In this document: in pieces, positions 1-10,109 of the stretch
Layout of the letters: every line of letters starts with the position of its first letter
How positions within the stretch are numbered: position 1 is the first letter of the stretch
Source of the DNA: Faecalibacter rhinopitheci
GTDB taxonomy: Bacteria > Bacteroidota > Bacteroidia > Flavobacteriales > Weeksellaceae
NCBI RefSeq assembly: GCF_015234135.1
Contig: NZ_JADGIK010000005.1
Location: 222,216 to 286,215, forward strand
Length of the DNA stretch: 64,000 nucleotides
Reading direction: 5' to 3'
Position numbers and translations under genes: made by a program
Notes under the pieces: generated by a model
What the model saw: only the letters and a program-made list of their open reading frames with translations
The model's database searches: none
Told to the model about the DNA's origin: nothing

Positions 1-408
1 TTGTCGTTTGTATTCACCTAACTCAGTTTTTAATGAGACAATTAATCGTTTTGCAGTAGATAAATCTTCTTTAGAAATTGTTTGTTGATTTAATATATTT
101 TGAATCTTTTTTTGCTTTTCAAAAATCTTACGATCTTTTTCTTGCAAATCAACATCTTTATCTAAAATTTGAGTTTTTGCTGTATCATAATCAGAACGAG
201 TAATTCTTAATTCTTGTTTTAATATTTCTCTCGATCTTTCTAAATCATTAATAGTTGCATTATCTATTCCAAGAATTTTATTATGCTGCTGCTTCATATA
301 TAAGTTGTAACCAACTGTACCAAGTAAAGCAATAGATAATAAAAGAATTATCATATTTTTAGAAAAAGTAGGTTTATTATCAATTTCAATATACTCTTTC
401 TGTTTCAT
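1..408 (-). CDS. Membrane-anchored coiled-coil protein, N-terminal part (truncated by window edge)
   Basis: The minus strand is open from an ATG at 408 down to base 1 without a stop, giving the first 136 residues. A purine-rich ribosome site (GGAAAG) lies a few bases before the ATG, and the overlapping upstream frame ends in TGA right at the start. Residues about 19-38 form one hydrophobic membrane segment after a short charged N-terminus. The rest is a heptad-like, Gln/Lys/Glu-rich coiled coil. This suggests an inner-membrane protein with a periplasmic coiled coil, perhaps leading to a C-terminal domain outside the window. I do not recognise the family. Confidence 0.7.
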   Translation of the reverse strand, partial: MKQKEYIEIDNKPTFSKNMIILLLSIALLGTVGYNLYMKQQHNKILGIDNATINDLERSREILKQELRITRSDYDTAKTQILDKDVDLQEKDRKIFEKQKKIQNILNQQTISKEDLSTAKRLIVSLKTELGEYKRQ

Positions 409-470
409 CACTTTCCATTTTTCATTCTATAAATCTAGAAATAAAACAGCAAAAATTACTCCATAATGCA

Positions 471-505
471 AAAAACTGTTTAAATAAAAATTATTTAAAC
501 AGTTT
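471..505 (-). terminator. Rho-independent terminator after the LEA-like gene
   Basis: A 13-bp perfect inverted repeat (73-85 paired with 93-105 in the 400-500 range, i.e. 473-485 with 493-505) with a 7-nt loop is followed on the minus strand by five T residues. It lies just past the stop of the 511-918 gene. Confidence 0.7.
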
Positions 506-510
506 CTAAT

Positions 511-918
511 TTAAATTGGATTATTAAATCCATCCTTTATATTTCGCTCAATGTCAGAAGTTTCATCTTTTACATCTTCCACTATATTTTCGACCTCCTT
601 TTTTGAAGAAACTAGCTTTTCTTGAATAATATCACGCGTTTCGTGCATACGCTTCTCTGCGATTTCTTTCACATCGTTAAAGTCATCTTTTGCCTTATCT
701 CTTATTCCTCTAGTTGCATCTTTAGAAACTTCAGTAATATCACCTGCCACATCCTTTAGATTATGATAAGTCTTTTTGGCAAAATATTTTGCATCATCTG
801 CAATCACATGTCCAGTTTTTGACAATTTTTCTGTCACAATTTCTAATCGATCACCTTCTCTATCAGTAATTTCGTCCGCTCTCTTTAGCGCCTTTTTAAT
901 TAAACGTCTTAATCCCAT
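511..918 (-). CDS. LEA-like amphipathic helical protein
   Basis: A 135-residue, highly charged protein with no signal peptide and no membrane segment. Almost the whole chain is predicted as amphipathic helix with regularly spaced Asp/Glu-Lys pairs and recurrent patterns such as DVKD, DIxE and KDxxxDVKE. This resembles late-embryogenesis-abundant, apolipoprotein-like or YtxH-associated proteins, which are linked in general to desiccation or envelope stress. No catalytic motif is visible. It is a single gene with its own terminator, divergent from the glycerophosphodiesterase gene. The functional link to stress is inference only. Confidence 0.65.
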   Translation of the reverse strand: MGLRRLIKKALKRADEITDREGDRLEIVTEKLSKTGHVIADDAKYFAKKTYHNLKDVAGDITEVSKDATRGIRDKAKDDFNDVKEIAEKRMHETRDIIQEKLVSSKKEVENIVEDVKDETSDIERNIKDGFNNPI

Positions 919-1002
919 TTTATTAATTGTTTAAGTTGATTTTTTCATTTTAAATTTACACTTTATTAAAGATATAGTATAAATTATTATCTTCAAAAAA
1001 AT

Positions 1003-1899
1003 ATGTATATCAACAAATTAAAATTTAACTCTTTATATGTTTTAATTTTTTCTACTTTTTTATTTTGGAATTGTAATCCATCACATAAAGTTGATCAATT
1101 AACGCAAGTATCAAACCAAAATGAAATTTCATTTAAATATGCGCATAAAACTAAAAATTTAGTAAGTGCTCATCGCGGAGGAAGTGGAATAGAAAATTAT
1201 CCTGAAAATTGTATAGAAACTTTTCAGTATTTATATGAGAAAGGTATACAAATTTTTGAAATTGATGTTGCATTAACAAAAGATCAGAATCTAGTTTTGA
1301 TGCATGACAATAGTTTACAACGCACTTCTACAGGTCGACAAGACGTCAATCAGATTCCTCTTTCTCAACTTAAGGAATACTTTTTGGTAGATGATTTTGG
1401 GAATTCAACGTCGTATAGAATTCCAACTTTTACTGAAGCTTTACAATGGGGAAAGGAGAAACCAATCTATTTTATGATTGATATAAAAAAAGATGTTTCT
1501 TATCAGAAAATTATTGATGAAATAAGAAAGTATAAAATGGAAAATAATGTTGTCTTAGTTTCTTATTCTACTCAACAAGCAAAGAAACTGCATAGTTTAG
1601 CACCAGAAATGTTATTATCTGTCGCAATGAGGAATGAAAGAGAATTTGAAGATGTAATGAAAAGTAAAATTCCTACTGATAAGATAATTGCCTTTACAGG
1701 AACAAAACGTTCTCCAAGTTCTTTATATGATAAAATTCATTCAAAAAATATAATGGTGATTTTTGGTACTTTAGGAAATATTGACAAAAGTGCTAAAGCT
1801 AAAGGAAATATCATTTATCAAGAGTTAGAAAAACAAGGAGTTGATATATTTGCAACGGATCGTGCACTTGATGTGTACCAAACTTTAAATAAAAATTAA
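1003..1899 (+). CDS. Glycerophosphodiester phosphodiesterase family lipoprotein
   Basis: A 298-residue GlpQ/UgpQ-like TIM-barrel enzyme that would hydrolyse glycerophosphodiesters to glycerol-3-phosphate and an alcohol. The N-terminus carries a hydrophobic segment ending in a lipobox-like FWNC, so it is probably a lipoprotein. Catalytic signatures are visible: AHRGG near residue 57, ENCIE just after it, FEIDVALTKD with the metal-binding Glu/Asp, and LMHD. The stop codon overlaps the bshC start by one base (TAATG), so the two genes are probably translationally coupled. Substrate is not determined by sequence. Confidence 0.88.
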   Translation: MYINKLKFNSLYVLIFSTFLFWNCNPSHKVDQLTQVSNQNEISFKYAHKTKNLVSAHRGGSGIENYPENCIETFQYLYEKGIQIFEIDVALTKDQNLVLMHDNSLQRTSTGRQDVNQIPLSQLKEYFLVDDFGNSTSYRIPTFTEALQWGKEKPIYFMIDIKKDVSYQKIIDEIRKYKMENNVVLVSYSTQQAKKLHSLAPEMLLSVAMRNEREFEDVMKSKIPTDKIIAFTGTKRSPSSLYDKIHSKNIMVIFGTLGNIDKSAKAKGNIIYQELEKQGVDIFATDRALDVYQTLNKN

Positions 1900-3503
1900 T
1901 GGAAACGAAAACAATCAGTTTACAAGATTCTAATTATTTTTCTTCTTTAATGTTAAATTACATAGCGCAAAAGGAAGAATTAAACCCATTCTACAATCGT
2001 TTTCCTTACTTTGAATCCTATAGGGAACAAGCCAAAGAAAAATTAAAATCATATCCTCATAGAGCAATTTTAGTTGAACAGTTAAATCATCAATTGCATG
2101 ATTTAAATTTAACTAAAAAGCAAAAAAAGAATCTTGAATTATTACAATTAGAAAATACCGTAACTATAACAACTGGTCATCAATTAAATTTATTTACGGG
2201 TCCAATTTTCTTTTTTTATAAAATTTTGCAAGTCATCAAACAATGTAAGGAACTTAATAAATCGAACGACGATATCAATTTTGTACCTGTTTTTTGGATG
2301 GCAACGGAAGATCATGACTTTGAAGAAATTAATCATTACAATTTTCAAGATAGAGTTATACATTGGGAAAAAGAGCACGGTGGACCTGTTGGCCAATTAT
2401 CTACAGAAGGATTGGATGAGGTTTTTGCTATCTACCTAAGTTTAATTCCTAACGGATTAAAAAAAGATGAACTAAAAAGATTGATTGAAGAATCTTATTT
2501 ATCTTCTAATACATTAACTCAAGCGACAAGAAAATTAGTACAACTGCTTTTCGGAGACTATGGTCTATTAATGATTGATGGTGATGATAAAGTCTTAAAA
2601 TCATTGATGATTCCTATTTTTGAACAAGAGATAAAAGAAAATTCATCTTTTCATAAAGTTTTGGATCAAAGTGAGAAATTAAAAGAATTACATTATAATA
2701 TACAAGTAAATCCAAGAGAAATAAATTTATTTTATATAGCTCATCCTTTATCAAGAGAACGAATAGTGTTTGAAAATGATAAATATTATGTATTAAATAC
2801 TGAATTGTCATTCACTACAAATGAAATTATTTCTGAACTTCATAAACATCCAGAAAAATTTAGTCCAAATGTTATCTTAAGACCATTATACCAAGAAACA
2901 ATTTTGCCTAACGTAGCCTATATAGGTGGTGGTGGAGAATTAGCTTATTGGTTAGAGTTAAAAACGATGTTTGAAGCGTATAAAGTAGATTTTCCTTTAT
3001 TAGTTTTAAGAAATTCAATGTTGATCCGAACAAATAAACAAATGAAGAAACAATTGGCTTTAAATTTGAATGATACAGATTTGTTTACTTCGAGCCGAAA
3101 TATTGTTAAAAAAGAAGTGGAAGAAAATTCAGAATTAGTGGATAAATTACCTTTTTTAAAAAAATCTTTAGAAGATTTATTCTTTCAATTAGAAGAAATT
3201 TCAACTTCAACGGATCATACTTTTGCCAATATGGTACAGGCACAACGAACGAAACAATTGAAAGGTTTTGAAAAATTAGAAAAAAGATTAGTAAAAGCTG
3301 AAATCAAAAAACGTGAAGATTTGCATCTACGAATTGAAGATTTGTTAGCTGATTTAACACAAGATAAAGGTTTACAAGAACGTAAGCGTCATTTTTCTGA
3401 TTTTGAATTTGTGAATTTAAAAAAGTTTACTGAATCAATATATTTAAACATTAAGCCATTCGAATTCAACTTTATCATAAATACATTACCCGAAGATATT
3501 TAA
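1899..3503 (+). CDS. bshC: Bacillithiol biosynthesis cysteine-adding enzyme BshC
   Basis: A 534-residue cytoplasmic protein of the size and pattern of BshC, the enzyme assigned to addition of cysteine to glucosaminyl-malate, the last step of bacillithiol synthesis. Visible landmarks are the TTGHQLNLFTGP stretch (GHQ at 93-95), VFWMATEDHDFEEIN near 130, the glycine-rich GGGGELAYW segment, and a long C-terminal coiled coil that mediates dimerisation in the family. bshA and bshB are not in the window, as is common in Bacteroidota. It shows that bacillithiol is probably the main small thiol of the host, which matters for the gshB-like gene at 14.7 kb. Confidence 0.93.
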   Translation: METKTISLQDSNYFSSLMLNYIAQKEELNPFYNRFPYFESYREQAKEKLKSYPHRAILVEQLNHQLHDLNLTKKQKKNLELLQLENTVTITTGHQLNLFTGPIFFFYKILQVIKQCKELNKSNDDINFVPVFWMATEDHDFEEINHYNFQDRVIHWEKEHGGPVGQLSTEGLDEVFAIYLSLIPNGLKKDELKRLIEESYLSSNTLTQATRKLVQLLFGDYGLLMIDGDDKVLKSLMIPIFEQEIKENSSFHKVLDQSEKLKELHYNIQVNPREINLFYIAHPLSRERIVFENDKYYVLNTELSFTTNEIISELHKHPEKFSPNVILRPLYQETILPNVAYIGGGGELAYWLELKTMFEAYKVDFPLLVLRNSMLIRTNKQMKKQLALNLNDTDLFTSSRNIVKKEVEENSELVDKLPFLKKSLEDLFFQLEEISTSTDHTFANMVQAQRTKQLKGFEKLEKRLVKAEIKKREDLHLRIEDLLADLTQDKGLQERKRHFSDFEFVNLKKFTESIYLNIKPFEFNFIINTLPEDI

Positions 3504-3542
3504 CTAAAGTTATTCGTATATTTATACCGAAAATTCATTTAC

Positions 3543-5408
3543 ATGAAAAAAATAGTCTCATTATTTCTTTTTATAGCTTCTACTGCTTTATTTGCACAAC
3601 AAAAAACTCACACTGTTGAGGCTAAAGAAACGGTTTATGGAATCTCTAAAAAGTATGGTGTTACACAAGATCAATTGTATAAAGCCAATCCTTCTATTGA
3701 AAAGAATGGATTACAAATTGGTGATAAAATTGTTATTCCTACAGACAATATAAAAGTTGTTGAAGATAAAGTTGAAATTCCTACAACAAATACACCTGAT
3801 GTCTTTGAGGATGAAAACTTTATTTATCTAACTATTCAGCCTAAAGAGAGTTTATTTCGAATCACGAAACAATATAATGTTTCTGAGGCTTTATTAAAAT
3901 CTTTAAATCCTAAACAATTAGAGAATGGATTAAAGGTTGGAGATATTATTAGAATTCCTAATGCTAAAAATATTTCTACACCTACACAACCTACCGTAAA
4001 TGTTCCGAAAGGAAGTCATATGGTTACTAAAGGTGATACTTTATATAGTTTATCAAAAAAGTATAATGTCTCAGTAGATGATTTTTATGCTGAGAATCCA
4101 CTTTTACAAACGCAAGGATTAAAAGAAGGTTTAGTTATCTCTATCCCAAAAAAATCTGGACGTGCCATTATAGAGAATAATACAATTAATTATACTGTTC
4201 AATCTGGTGATACAGCATATAATATTATCCAACGTTATGAAACAACATTGGACGAATTATTGGCTTTAAATCCAGAAGCTATTGATGGATTAAAATCTGG
4301 AATGGTTTTAAAATTGCCTTTACAAAAAAATGCAACAATTGTAAAGTATGCCGAACCAGGAAAAATAAAAAGAGTAAATGATAACGAAATTAATATCGTT
4401 TTAATGTTACCTTTTAATGCTGATAATCCTTCAACTTTAAAGAATAATCAAGCAATGCAATTTTTTACAGGTGCAAAAGTTGCATTAAATAGGTTAACTA
4501 AAGCTGGTAAAAATGTAAATGTAAAAGTTATAGATACCAAAGAAGAAAGTAACATTCAAGGTATTTTATCTACTACAGATTTATCTAAAGCAGATGCAGT
4601 TATTGGTCCTTTAAAACCTGGTGCTGTTGTAGAAGTTGCAGATTTCTTGAAAGGATCTGGTATTGGAATTGTTTCTCCATACGCTAACTCTAATGATTTA
4701 AATAATTATGAAAATCTATTTATTTCAACTCCAAGAGAAGAAGTATTAGCAGATCAAATTATTGAGGAAGTACAAAAATCATATCAAGGTGAGCAAATCT
4801 ATTTGTTAACAGACTCTCAGCATCAAGAATTAGCAAACTACACAAAGAAAAGTTTAGAAAAAGTATTAAAAGCTAATGTTGTAATTGTAAATGAAGCTAA
4901 TAAAATTGTACAACCTAATGACAAAGTTGGAAATGTAGATTACTTCACTCCTATAATTACTGTAATGGTTGGAGATAATGATGCACTTGGAAAACAATAT
5001 TTAGAGCGTTTAAAAACTTTTAATAAAGATTATATTAAAGCCTTTGGTATCAAATCTGTAGATGTGTATGATATTTATGATGCAAATAATTCAAAAAATA
5101 TAGATGCATTACGCGAATTTGGTTTTGTATACAGCACAGGTCATATTATGAATACAAGAAGTGAAGAAACTATAAGTATCCTAAAAGATTTTAAAGATGT
5201 GTATTGTAATATTCCTTCTCGCTATGAACAATTAGGATATGATACTGTATTTGATATTGTGGAGAGAATGAATTCTAAAGGAGATTTCTTAAATAATACT
5301 TCTGCTGAAAATACTGGATTAGCATATAAATTTGCTTATAAAAAAGTTGGAAACTCAAAAGCTTTTGCTAATGATTCTGCGCGATTAATCCGACTACCAA
5401 AAAAATAA
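3543..5408 (+). CDS. LysM-repeat protein with periplasmic-binding-like C-terminal domain
   Basis: A 621-residue exported protein: signal peptide about 1-18 ending in LFAQ, then four LysM modules (about 21-67, 94-140, 157-202 and 215-260) that bind peptidoglycan. Residues about 280-610 form an alternating alpha/beta domain like type-1 periplasmic binding proteins (the LpoA/branched-chain amino acid binding fold). The arrangement suggests a wall-attached factor that senses or supports peptidoglycan synthesis rather than a transporter subunit, as no permease genes are adjacent. A strong terminator follows. The exact role is unknown. Confidence 0.85.
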   Translation: MKKIVSLFLFIASTALFAQQKTHTVEAKETVYGISKKYGVTQDQLYKANPSIEKNGLQIGDKIVIPTDNIKVVEDKVEIPTTNTPDVFEDENFIYLTIQPKESLFRITKQYNVSEALLKSLNPKQLENGLKVGDIIRIPNAKNISTPTQPTVNVPKGSHMVTKGDTLYSLSKKYNVSVDDFYAENPLLQTQGLKEGLVISIPKKSGRAIIENNTINYTVQSGDTAYNIIQRYETTLDELLALNPEAIDGLKSGMVLKLPLQKNATIVKYAEPGKIKRVNDNEINIVLMLPFNADNPSTLKNNQAMQFFTGAKVALNRLTKAGKNVNVKVIDTKEESNIQGILSTTDLSKADAVIGPLKPGAVVEVADFLKGSGIGIVSPYANSNDLNNYENLFISTPREEVLADQIIEEVQKSYQGEQIYLLTDSQHQELANYTKKSLEKVLKANVVIVNEANKIVQPNDKVGNVDYFTPIITVMVGDNDALGKQYLERLKTFNKDYIKAFGIKSVDVYDIYDANNSKNIDALREFGFVYSTGHIMNTRSEETISILKDFKDVYCNIPSRYEQLGYDTVFDIVERMNSKGDFLNNTSAENTGLAYKFAYKKVGNSKAFANDSARLIRLPKK

Positions 5409-5428
5409 TTAACTTAATAATATTTATT

Positions 5429-5462
5429 AAAGCGATCAAGATTTTCTATGATCGCTTTTTTT
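5429..5462 (+). terminator. Rho-independent terminator
   Basis: A 10-bp perfect stem with AAAGCGATCA and its complement, 10-nt loop and a run of seven T residues directly after the LysM gene. Confidence 0.85.
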
Positions 5463-5487
5463 ATTCAAAAAATTAATAAATTCGCAC

Positions 5488-6657
5488 ATGAACAAACTAA
5501 AAAACAACTTACTTGTTAAAGTTATTTTAGCTATTGTATTTGGTATTGCCTTAGGTAGCTTTATTCCTGAGTCTATTGGTCGTATTTTTATTACTTTCAA
5601 TAAACTGTTTAGTGAATTATTAAACTTTTTAATTCCGTTAATTATTGTCGGATTAATCGTTCCATCCATCGGAAAATTAGGTCAGACCGCTGGAAAACTA
5701 CTTTTAGCCACTGTATTAATTGCATATGGATCTACTATTTTTGCAGGATTATTAGGTTATACATCTGCTGTAACAATTTTTCCTACATTATTAGAAAGTC
5801 AAACTGGACAAATCAGTTTAGCAGAAAATTCTAACGATTTAAAACCTTATTTTGAAATTGAATTTGCGCCATTTTTTGATGTAATGCCTGCATTAATTTT
5901 TTCGTTCTTATTTGGAATTGGTTTATCAAAATTAAAGAATTCAACCTTTGGTAAATTTGCAGAGAATTTTGAAGAAATCATTACCTATTTAATTCAATCT
6001 GTAATTATACCCTTGCTTCCTCTTTTCATTTTCGGAATTTTCATGAATATGACTTATTCAGGCCAAGTAATGGTTATTTTAAATGTCTTTCTTAAAATTA
6101 TAGGAATTATTTTCGTTTTACATGTTGCTCTATTATCTATTCAATTTATTATAGCGGGAACAATTGCTAAGAAAAACCCTTTAAAAATGATAAAATTAAT
6201 GTTACCCGCTTATTTCACAGCTTTGGGGACGCAATCTTCTGCTGCAACAATTCCTGTAACATTAGCACAAGTAAAGAAAATTGGCGTAGATGAAGATATT
6301 GCAAATTTCTCTGTACCGTTATGCGCTACAATTCATTTATCTGGATCTATGATAAAGATTGTAATGTGTTGTATTGCACTAATGATGATTCAGGGAATGC
6401 CTGTTAATTTTGTTCAATTTTTAGGATTTATGATGATGCTAGGCGTTGCAATGGTAGCTGCACCTGGTGTTCCTGGAGGAGCTATTATGGCTGCTATTGG
6501 TATTATTGCATCTATGTTAGGATTTTCTCCTGAGAATCAAGCCTTAATGATTGCATTATATATTGCAATGGATAGTTTTGGTACTGCTGGAAATGTAACT
6601 GGAGATGGTGCAATATCTGTAATATTGAATCGTTTTTTTGGAAAAAAGACTGTTTAA
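5488..6657 (+). CDS. Dicarboxylate/amino acid:cation symporter (DAACS family)
   Basis: A 389-residue inner-membrane protein with about eight to ten hydrophobic segments typical of the GltP/DctA glutamate-aspartate/C4-dicarboxylate symporters. The serine-rich re-entrant loop is visible (GTQSSAATIPVT near residue 250), as are the substrate-region motif MDSFGTAGNVTGDG near the C-terminus and the GGAIMAAIG segment. It takes up acidic amino acids or dicarboxylates driven by Na+ or H+. The family member is somewhat shorter than E. coli GltP (about 430). It is a single gene with terminators on both sides. Confidence 0.9.
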   Translation: MNKLKNNLLVKVILAIVFGIALGSFIPESIGRIFITFNKLFSELLNFLIPLIIVGLIVPSIGKLGQTAGKLLLATVLIAYGSTIFAGLLGYTSAVTIFPTLLESQTGQISLAENSNDLKPYFEIEFAPFFDVMPALIFSFLFGIGLSKLKNSTFGKFAENFEEIITYLIQSVIIPLLPLFIFGIFMNMTYSGQVMVILNVFLKIIGIIFVLHVALLSIQFIIAGTIAKKNPLKMIKLMLPAYFTALGTQSSAATIPVTLAQVKKIGVDEDIANFSVPLCATIHLSGSMIKIVMCCIALMMIQGMPVNFVQFLGFMMMLGVAMVAAPGVPGGAIMAAIGIIASMLGFSPENQALMIALYIAMDSFGTAGNVTGDGAISVILNRFFGKKTV

Positions 6658-6678
6658 AAATTTAAAAAACTTAACGAT

Positions 6679-6714
6679 AAAAAAAAGGAATCAATTGTAT
6701 TGATTCCTTTTTTT
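6679..6714. terminator. Bidirectional terminator between convergent genes
   Basis: An A-run, a 9-bp perfect stem (GGAATCAAT), a 3-nt loop and a T-run. It serves the symporter on the plus strand and the receptor gene on the minus strand. Confidence 0.85.
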
Positions 6715-6742
6715 GCTTTTAAAAAAATGATTTTATAATTTT

Positions 6743-9145
6743 TTAAATGGTAATTCCACCACCATTTTGCTCTGTTTTGTTTTGTTGAACCTCAGCACGA
6801 GATCTTACTTTTCCTCCAAAATTATAATTAAATCCTAGATAAAAAGTTCTAGATTCCCATTTGAATCTTGCAAAACCTTCATATGGATTATCCATATTAA
6901 CACGAGCTTTCATCGTATTAAATATATCATTAACACGAGCTGTTAAAGAAGCTTTTCCTTGCATGAATGAATATTTAACTCCTAAATTCATGCTCCACAT
7001 ATCTAACATTTCTCCTTGTAAAAATTTTGTTTTTCCACGGTAAAACATAAACTGTTGTACACTAAAATTTTTATTGATTGTATATGTATTATTCATACGA
7101 AGAGACAAAGTATTTGCTGTTATTTTTCTCGATACAAATTCATTGTTTTCATCTGGAATTACACTTTGCATTTCTGACGAAGTAAAATCTCCAGCCACGT
7201 AAGCACTCATCCATTTTGTTAACTTATAATTCCAACTTGCTTCTGCACCAAAACTATTTACTTTATCATAATTCATATTAAATTGAATAAATGCTGACTC
7301 TACATCTGGATCTTTTGTAAATGTTTGTACAATATTATCTGTTACATGTCTATAAAATAAATTTCCTGAAATAGATCCTTTTTCCAATTGCTTTAAATAA
7401 CCTAGCTCAATTGAGTTTGTATATTCTGGATTTAAATCTGGATTTCCTTTACTCGACATTAGCGCAGTTGTAAATTGTGGAATTGGCGTTAATTGATACA
7501 TTCCGGGACGATCTATTCTACGACTATAATTAAAAGAAATTTGATCTTTCTCTGTTATATCATACGTTAAGAAAGCCGATGGGAAAAAATCTGTGTAATC
7601 TTTCTTTAAATTTCCTTTATTATTTGGAGCAAATAACCAATTTCCCTCATCTTCTACTCGTTCAACACGTAGACCAACTTGAGCACCGAATTTGTCAAAT
7701 TTTTGTTTATAATTTGCGTATCCAGAATAGAATTTTCGTTCAAATTCAAAATCTACATTTGGATTGAATGAATTTGCACCTTCAGTTACAATATCAGTAG
7801 AAACTAAATTATTATCATTCGTTTCACGTCGAAACTGTACTCCGGCTTCAATTTTCCCTGCATCAACAATTTGATTCGTATAATCTAGATTTACACGTGT
7901 ATTCGTTGTATTATCATCTCTAAATTCTTGATAGAATTCATTGATTGGATAAGTGTTTGTATAATCTCTTGAATCGTCTCTATCGCTAGTTGAATAAAAA
8001 GCATCTAATACAATATTATGATCGTCTTTATTGAAGTCATGCTTATAATTTAAACTATAATCAGAACTTTTTGAATCTGAGAAAATATCATTTTTATTTA
8101 AATCACTTTTGTCTCCTTTTATGATATTCGTATAAATTCCGGATGTGTTATTTCCGTTCCATTGGTTTGTATAAACAGTTAATGCATTTTTGTCATTTAT
8201 AAACCAGTCAAAACCTACTTTGTACGATAAATTATTGTTCTTTTTATTTTCGATATCAAATAATTGGTCAATATTATCTGAAAAATTTTTTCCAATTCCA
8301 TTTTGTTTTGATGGACGATCAGCATAATTTACGTTTCCGAAAAGGTTAAAATCTCCAATATTTACGTTGGCATTTACAGAAGAATTAAAACGTGCTCTTT
8401 TTCCTTGTTCATATCCTGTAACTAATCCTAAATTATATCCTTTCTTTTGACCTTTAACTAAAATAATATTTATGATTCCCGATTTTCCATCTGCCTCGTA
8501 TTTCGCTGATGGATTGGTTATAATCTCAATGCGTTGAATTTGATTAGAAGGAATTTGTTTTAATAATTGAGCTGCTGACTGTGAAGATGGTTTTCCATCA
8601 ACATATACTTTTACATTTTCGTTTCCTCGTAACGATAGCGCACCAGATTGTTGATCCACATTTACTGATGGAATATTATTAAGGACAGATGCTGCATCGG
8701 TACCAGCAGAAACCAAATCGCTACCTACTTCTACTACACGCTTATCTATCTCATTACGATATTGTGAGGTTTCTTTACGAATGTAAACTCCTTTTAGCTC
8801 GATTGAAGCGTCTGATTTAATTTCTACTAATTGGATATTTCCTAAATCTAAAACACCATTATTTACTTCAATTAATTGTTCATGTTGTGCATAACCAAAT
8901 TCAGTAATGATTAATTTATATTTTCCATCTTCAACATTCTGAAAATTGAAGTTACCATCATCATCTGAAGTAATATCTGTTACATATGTTTTTCCATCTT
9001 CTTTATATAACGTAACAGAAGTATAAGTTAGATTTTCATTTTTTTGATTAGCCAAATGCCCTTTTATATGTTGTCCTTCTTGTGCAAAAGCAAACATGGA
9101 ACATAAGGCAAATGCTAGACTTAGTGTATATTTTTTTATCTTCAT
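6743..9145 (-). CDS. TonB-dependent receptor / outer membrane beta-barrel family protein
   Basis: An 800-residue outer-membrane protein. Order: signal peptide about 1-21; a carboxypeptidase-regulatory-like beta-sandwich about 25-105; a TonB plug about 130-232 with typical LSLRGNENVKVYVDGKPS and IEIITNPSAKYEADG patterns; and a long beta-barrel ending with aromatic strands (YLGFNYNFGG). The plug wording VDGKPSSQSAAQLLKQIPS is the form seen in the Bacteroidota-specific barrel group (OMP_b-brl_3). No SusD partner or transporter lies nearby, so no substrate can be assigned. Some C-terminal residues (about 20) extend past the last barrel strand. Confidence 0.88.
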   Translation of the reverse strand: MKIKKYTLSLAFALCSMFAFAQEGQHIKGHLANQKNENLTYTSVTLYKEDGKTYVTDITSDDDGNFNFQNVEDGKYKLIITEFGYAQHEQLIEVNNGVLDLGNIQLVEIKSDASIELKGVYIRKETSQYRNEIDKRVVEVGSDLVSAGTDAASVLNNIPSVNVDQQSGALSLRGNENVKVYVDGKPSSQSAAQLLKQIPSNQIQRIEIITNPSAKYEADGKSGIINIILVKGQKKGYNLGLVTGYEQGKRARFNSSVNANVNIGDFNLFGNVNYADRPSKQNGIGKNFSDNIDQLFDIENKKNNNLSYKVGFDWFINDKNALTVYTNQWNGNNTSGIYTNIIKGDKSDLNKNDIFSDSKSSDYSLNYKHDFNKDDHNIVLDAFYSTSDRDDSRDYTNTYPINEFYQEFRDDNTTNTRVNLDYTNQIVDAGKIEAGVQFRRETNDNNLVSTDIVTEGANSFNPNVDFEFERKFYSGYANYKQKFDKFGAQVGLRVERVEDEGNWLFAPNNKGNLKKDYTDFFPSAFLTYDITEKDQISFNYSRRIDRPGMYQLTPIPQFTTALMSSKGNPDLNPEYTNSIELGYLKQLEKGSISGNLFYRHVTDNIVQTFTKDPDVESAFIQFNMNYDKVNSFGAEASWNYKLTKWMSAYVAGDFTSSEMQSVIPDENNEFVSRKITANTLSLRMNNTYTINKNFSVQQFMFYRGKTKFLQGEMLDMWSMNLGVKYSFMQGKASLTARVNDIFNTMKARVNMDNPYEGFARFKWESRTFYLGFNYNFGGKVRSRAEVQQNKTEQNGGGITI

Positions 9146-9347
9146 TGTGTATAGATTATCAAATTAATAAATAAAGCAAGGTACTTTGTTTTACAAACTA
9201 CATATGCGTTAGTTTTTCTCATTTTACTTATTAGACGAACAAATTTTAAAAACGTTACAAAATATTTTAAAAAAATTTCATTTTTTTTATCACCTCGCAT
9301 AAATAGATTACTTTTATGGAACTTGAAAAATTAATACACACACGATC

Positions 9348-10109
9348 TTGAATTCAATAGTTATTTTAGGTGCCGGAAACGTTGCATTCCACCTAACTCG
9401 CGCTTTAATAGAAAATACAATGAATGTTCGTCAGATATTTAACCGAACATTATCGCATGCACAAGAAATTGGAGAGGCAAATCGTATTTCATATACTGAT
9501 AAAATTTCTGAAATTGAAAAAGCGGATCTATATATTATTGCTTGTGCAGATAGTGGGATTGAAGAATTTTCACATTATATTCCATTTGATGATGTATTAG
9601 TGGTTCATACCTCTGGATCTTCTCCAATTTCAGTGCTAAAAGGAGATTACCGCAAAGGAGTTTTGTACCCATTACAAACTTTTACAAAAACTAAAAAATT
9701 ACGTTACGACGAAATTCCATTTTTTATAGAAGCTGAAAACGCGGAGGACACTCAAAAATTAAAAGAAGTTGCTTTACGAATTTCAAATGATGTTTTTGAG
9801 TTAGATTTTGCAAGCCGAATGGAAATACAAATGTGTGGTGTATGGGTAAGTAATTTTGTAAATCATATGTACAAAATTGCAGGGGATTTCTGCGAAAAAA
9901 ATAATGTACCATTTGATGTCTTATTACCTATTATTAAGGAAACAGCTGAAAAGGTAGATGAAATGAAACCATATGATGCACAAACTGGTCCTGCAAGAAG
10001 AGGTGATGAAGTAATTATAAACAGACATTTAGAATTACTACAAAAAGATTCAAGATTATTGCAAATTTACCAAATCTTAACAGATTCAATAAAAAGAGAA
10101 TACGAATAA
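9348..10109 (+). CDS. Rossmann-fold protein with DUF2520 domain
   Basis: A 253-residue protein with an N-terminal dinucleotide-binding motif VILGAGNVAFHL (GxGxxA) and a C-terminal helical DUF2520 domain, as in putative NADP-dependent oxidoreductases related to ketopantoate reductase/F420-dependent reductases. The start is a TTG at 9348; no in-frame ATG lies before the motif, and the ATG at 9316 is in another frame. The stop overlaps the start of the kdsC-like gene by one base. The physiological reaction is not known. Confidence 0.82.
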   Translation: MNSIVILGAGNVAFHLTRALIENTMNVRQIFNRTLSHAQEIGEANRISYTDKISEIEKADLYIIACADSGIEEFSHYIPFDDVLVVHTSGSSPISVLKGDYRKGVLYPLQTFTKTKKLRYDEIPFFIEAENAEDTQKLKEVALRISNDVFELDFASRMEIQMCGVWVSNFVNHMYKIAGDFCEKNNVPFDVLLPIIKETAEKVDEMKPYDAQTGPARRGDEVIINRHLELLQKDSRLLQIYQILTDSIKREYE

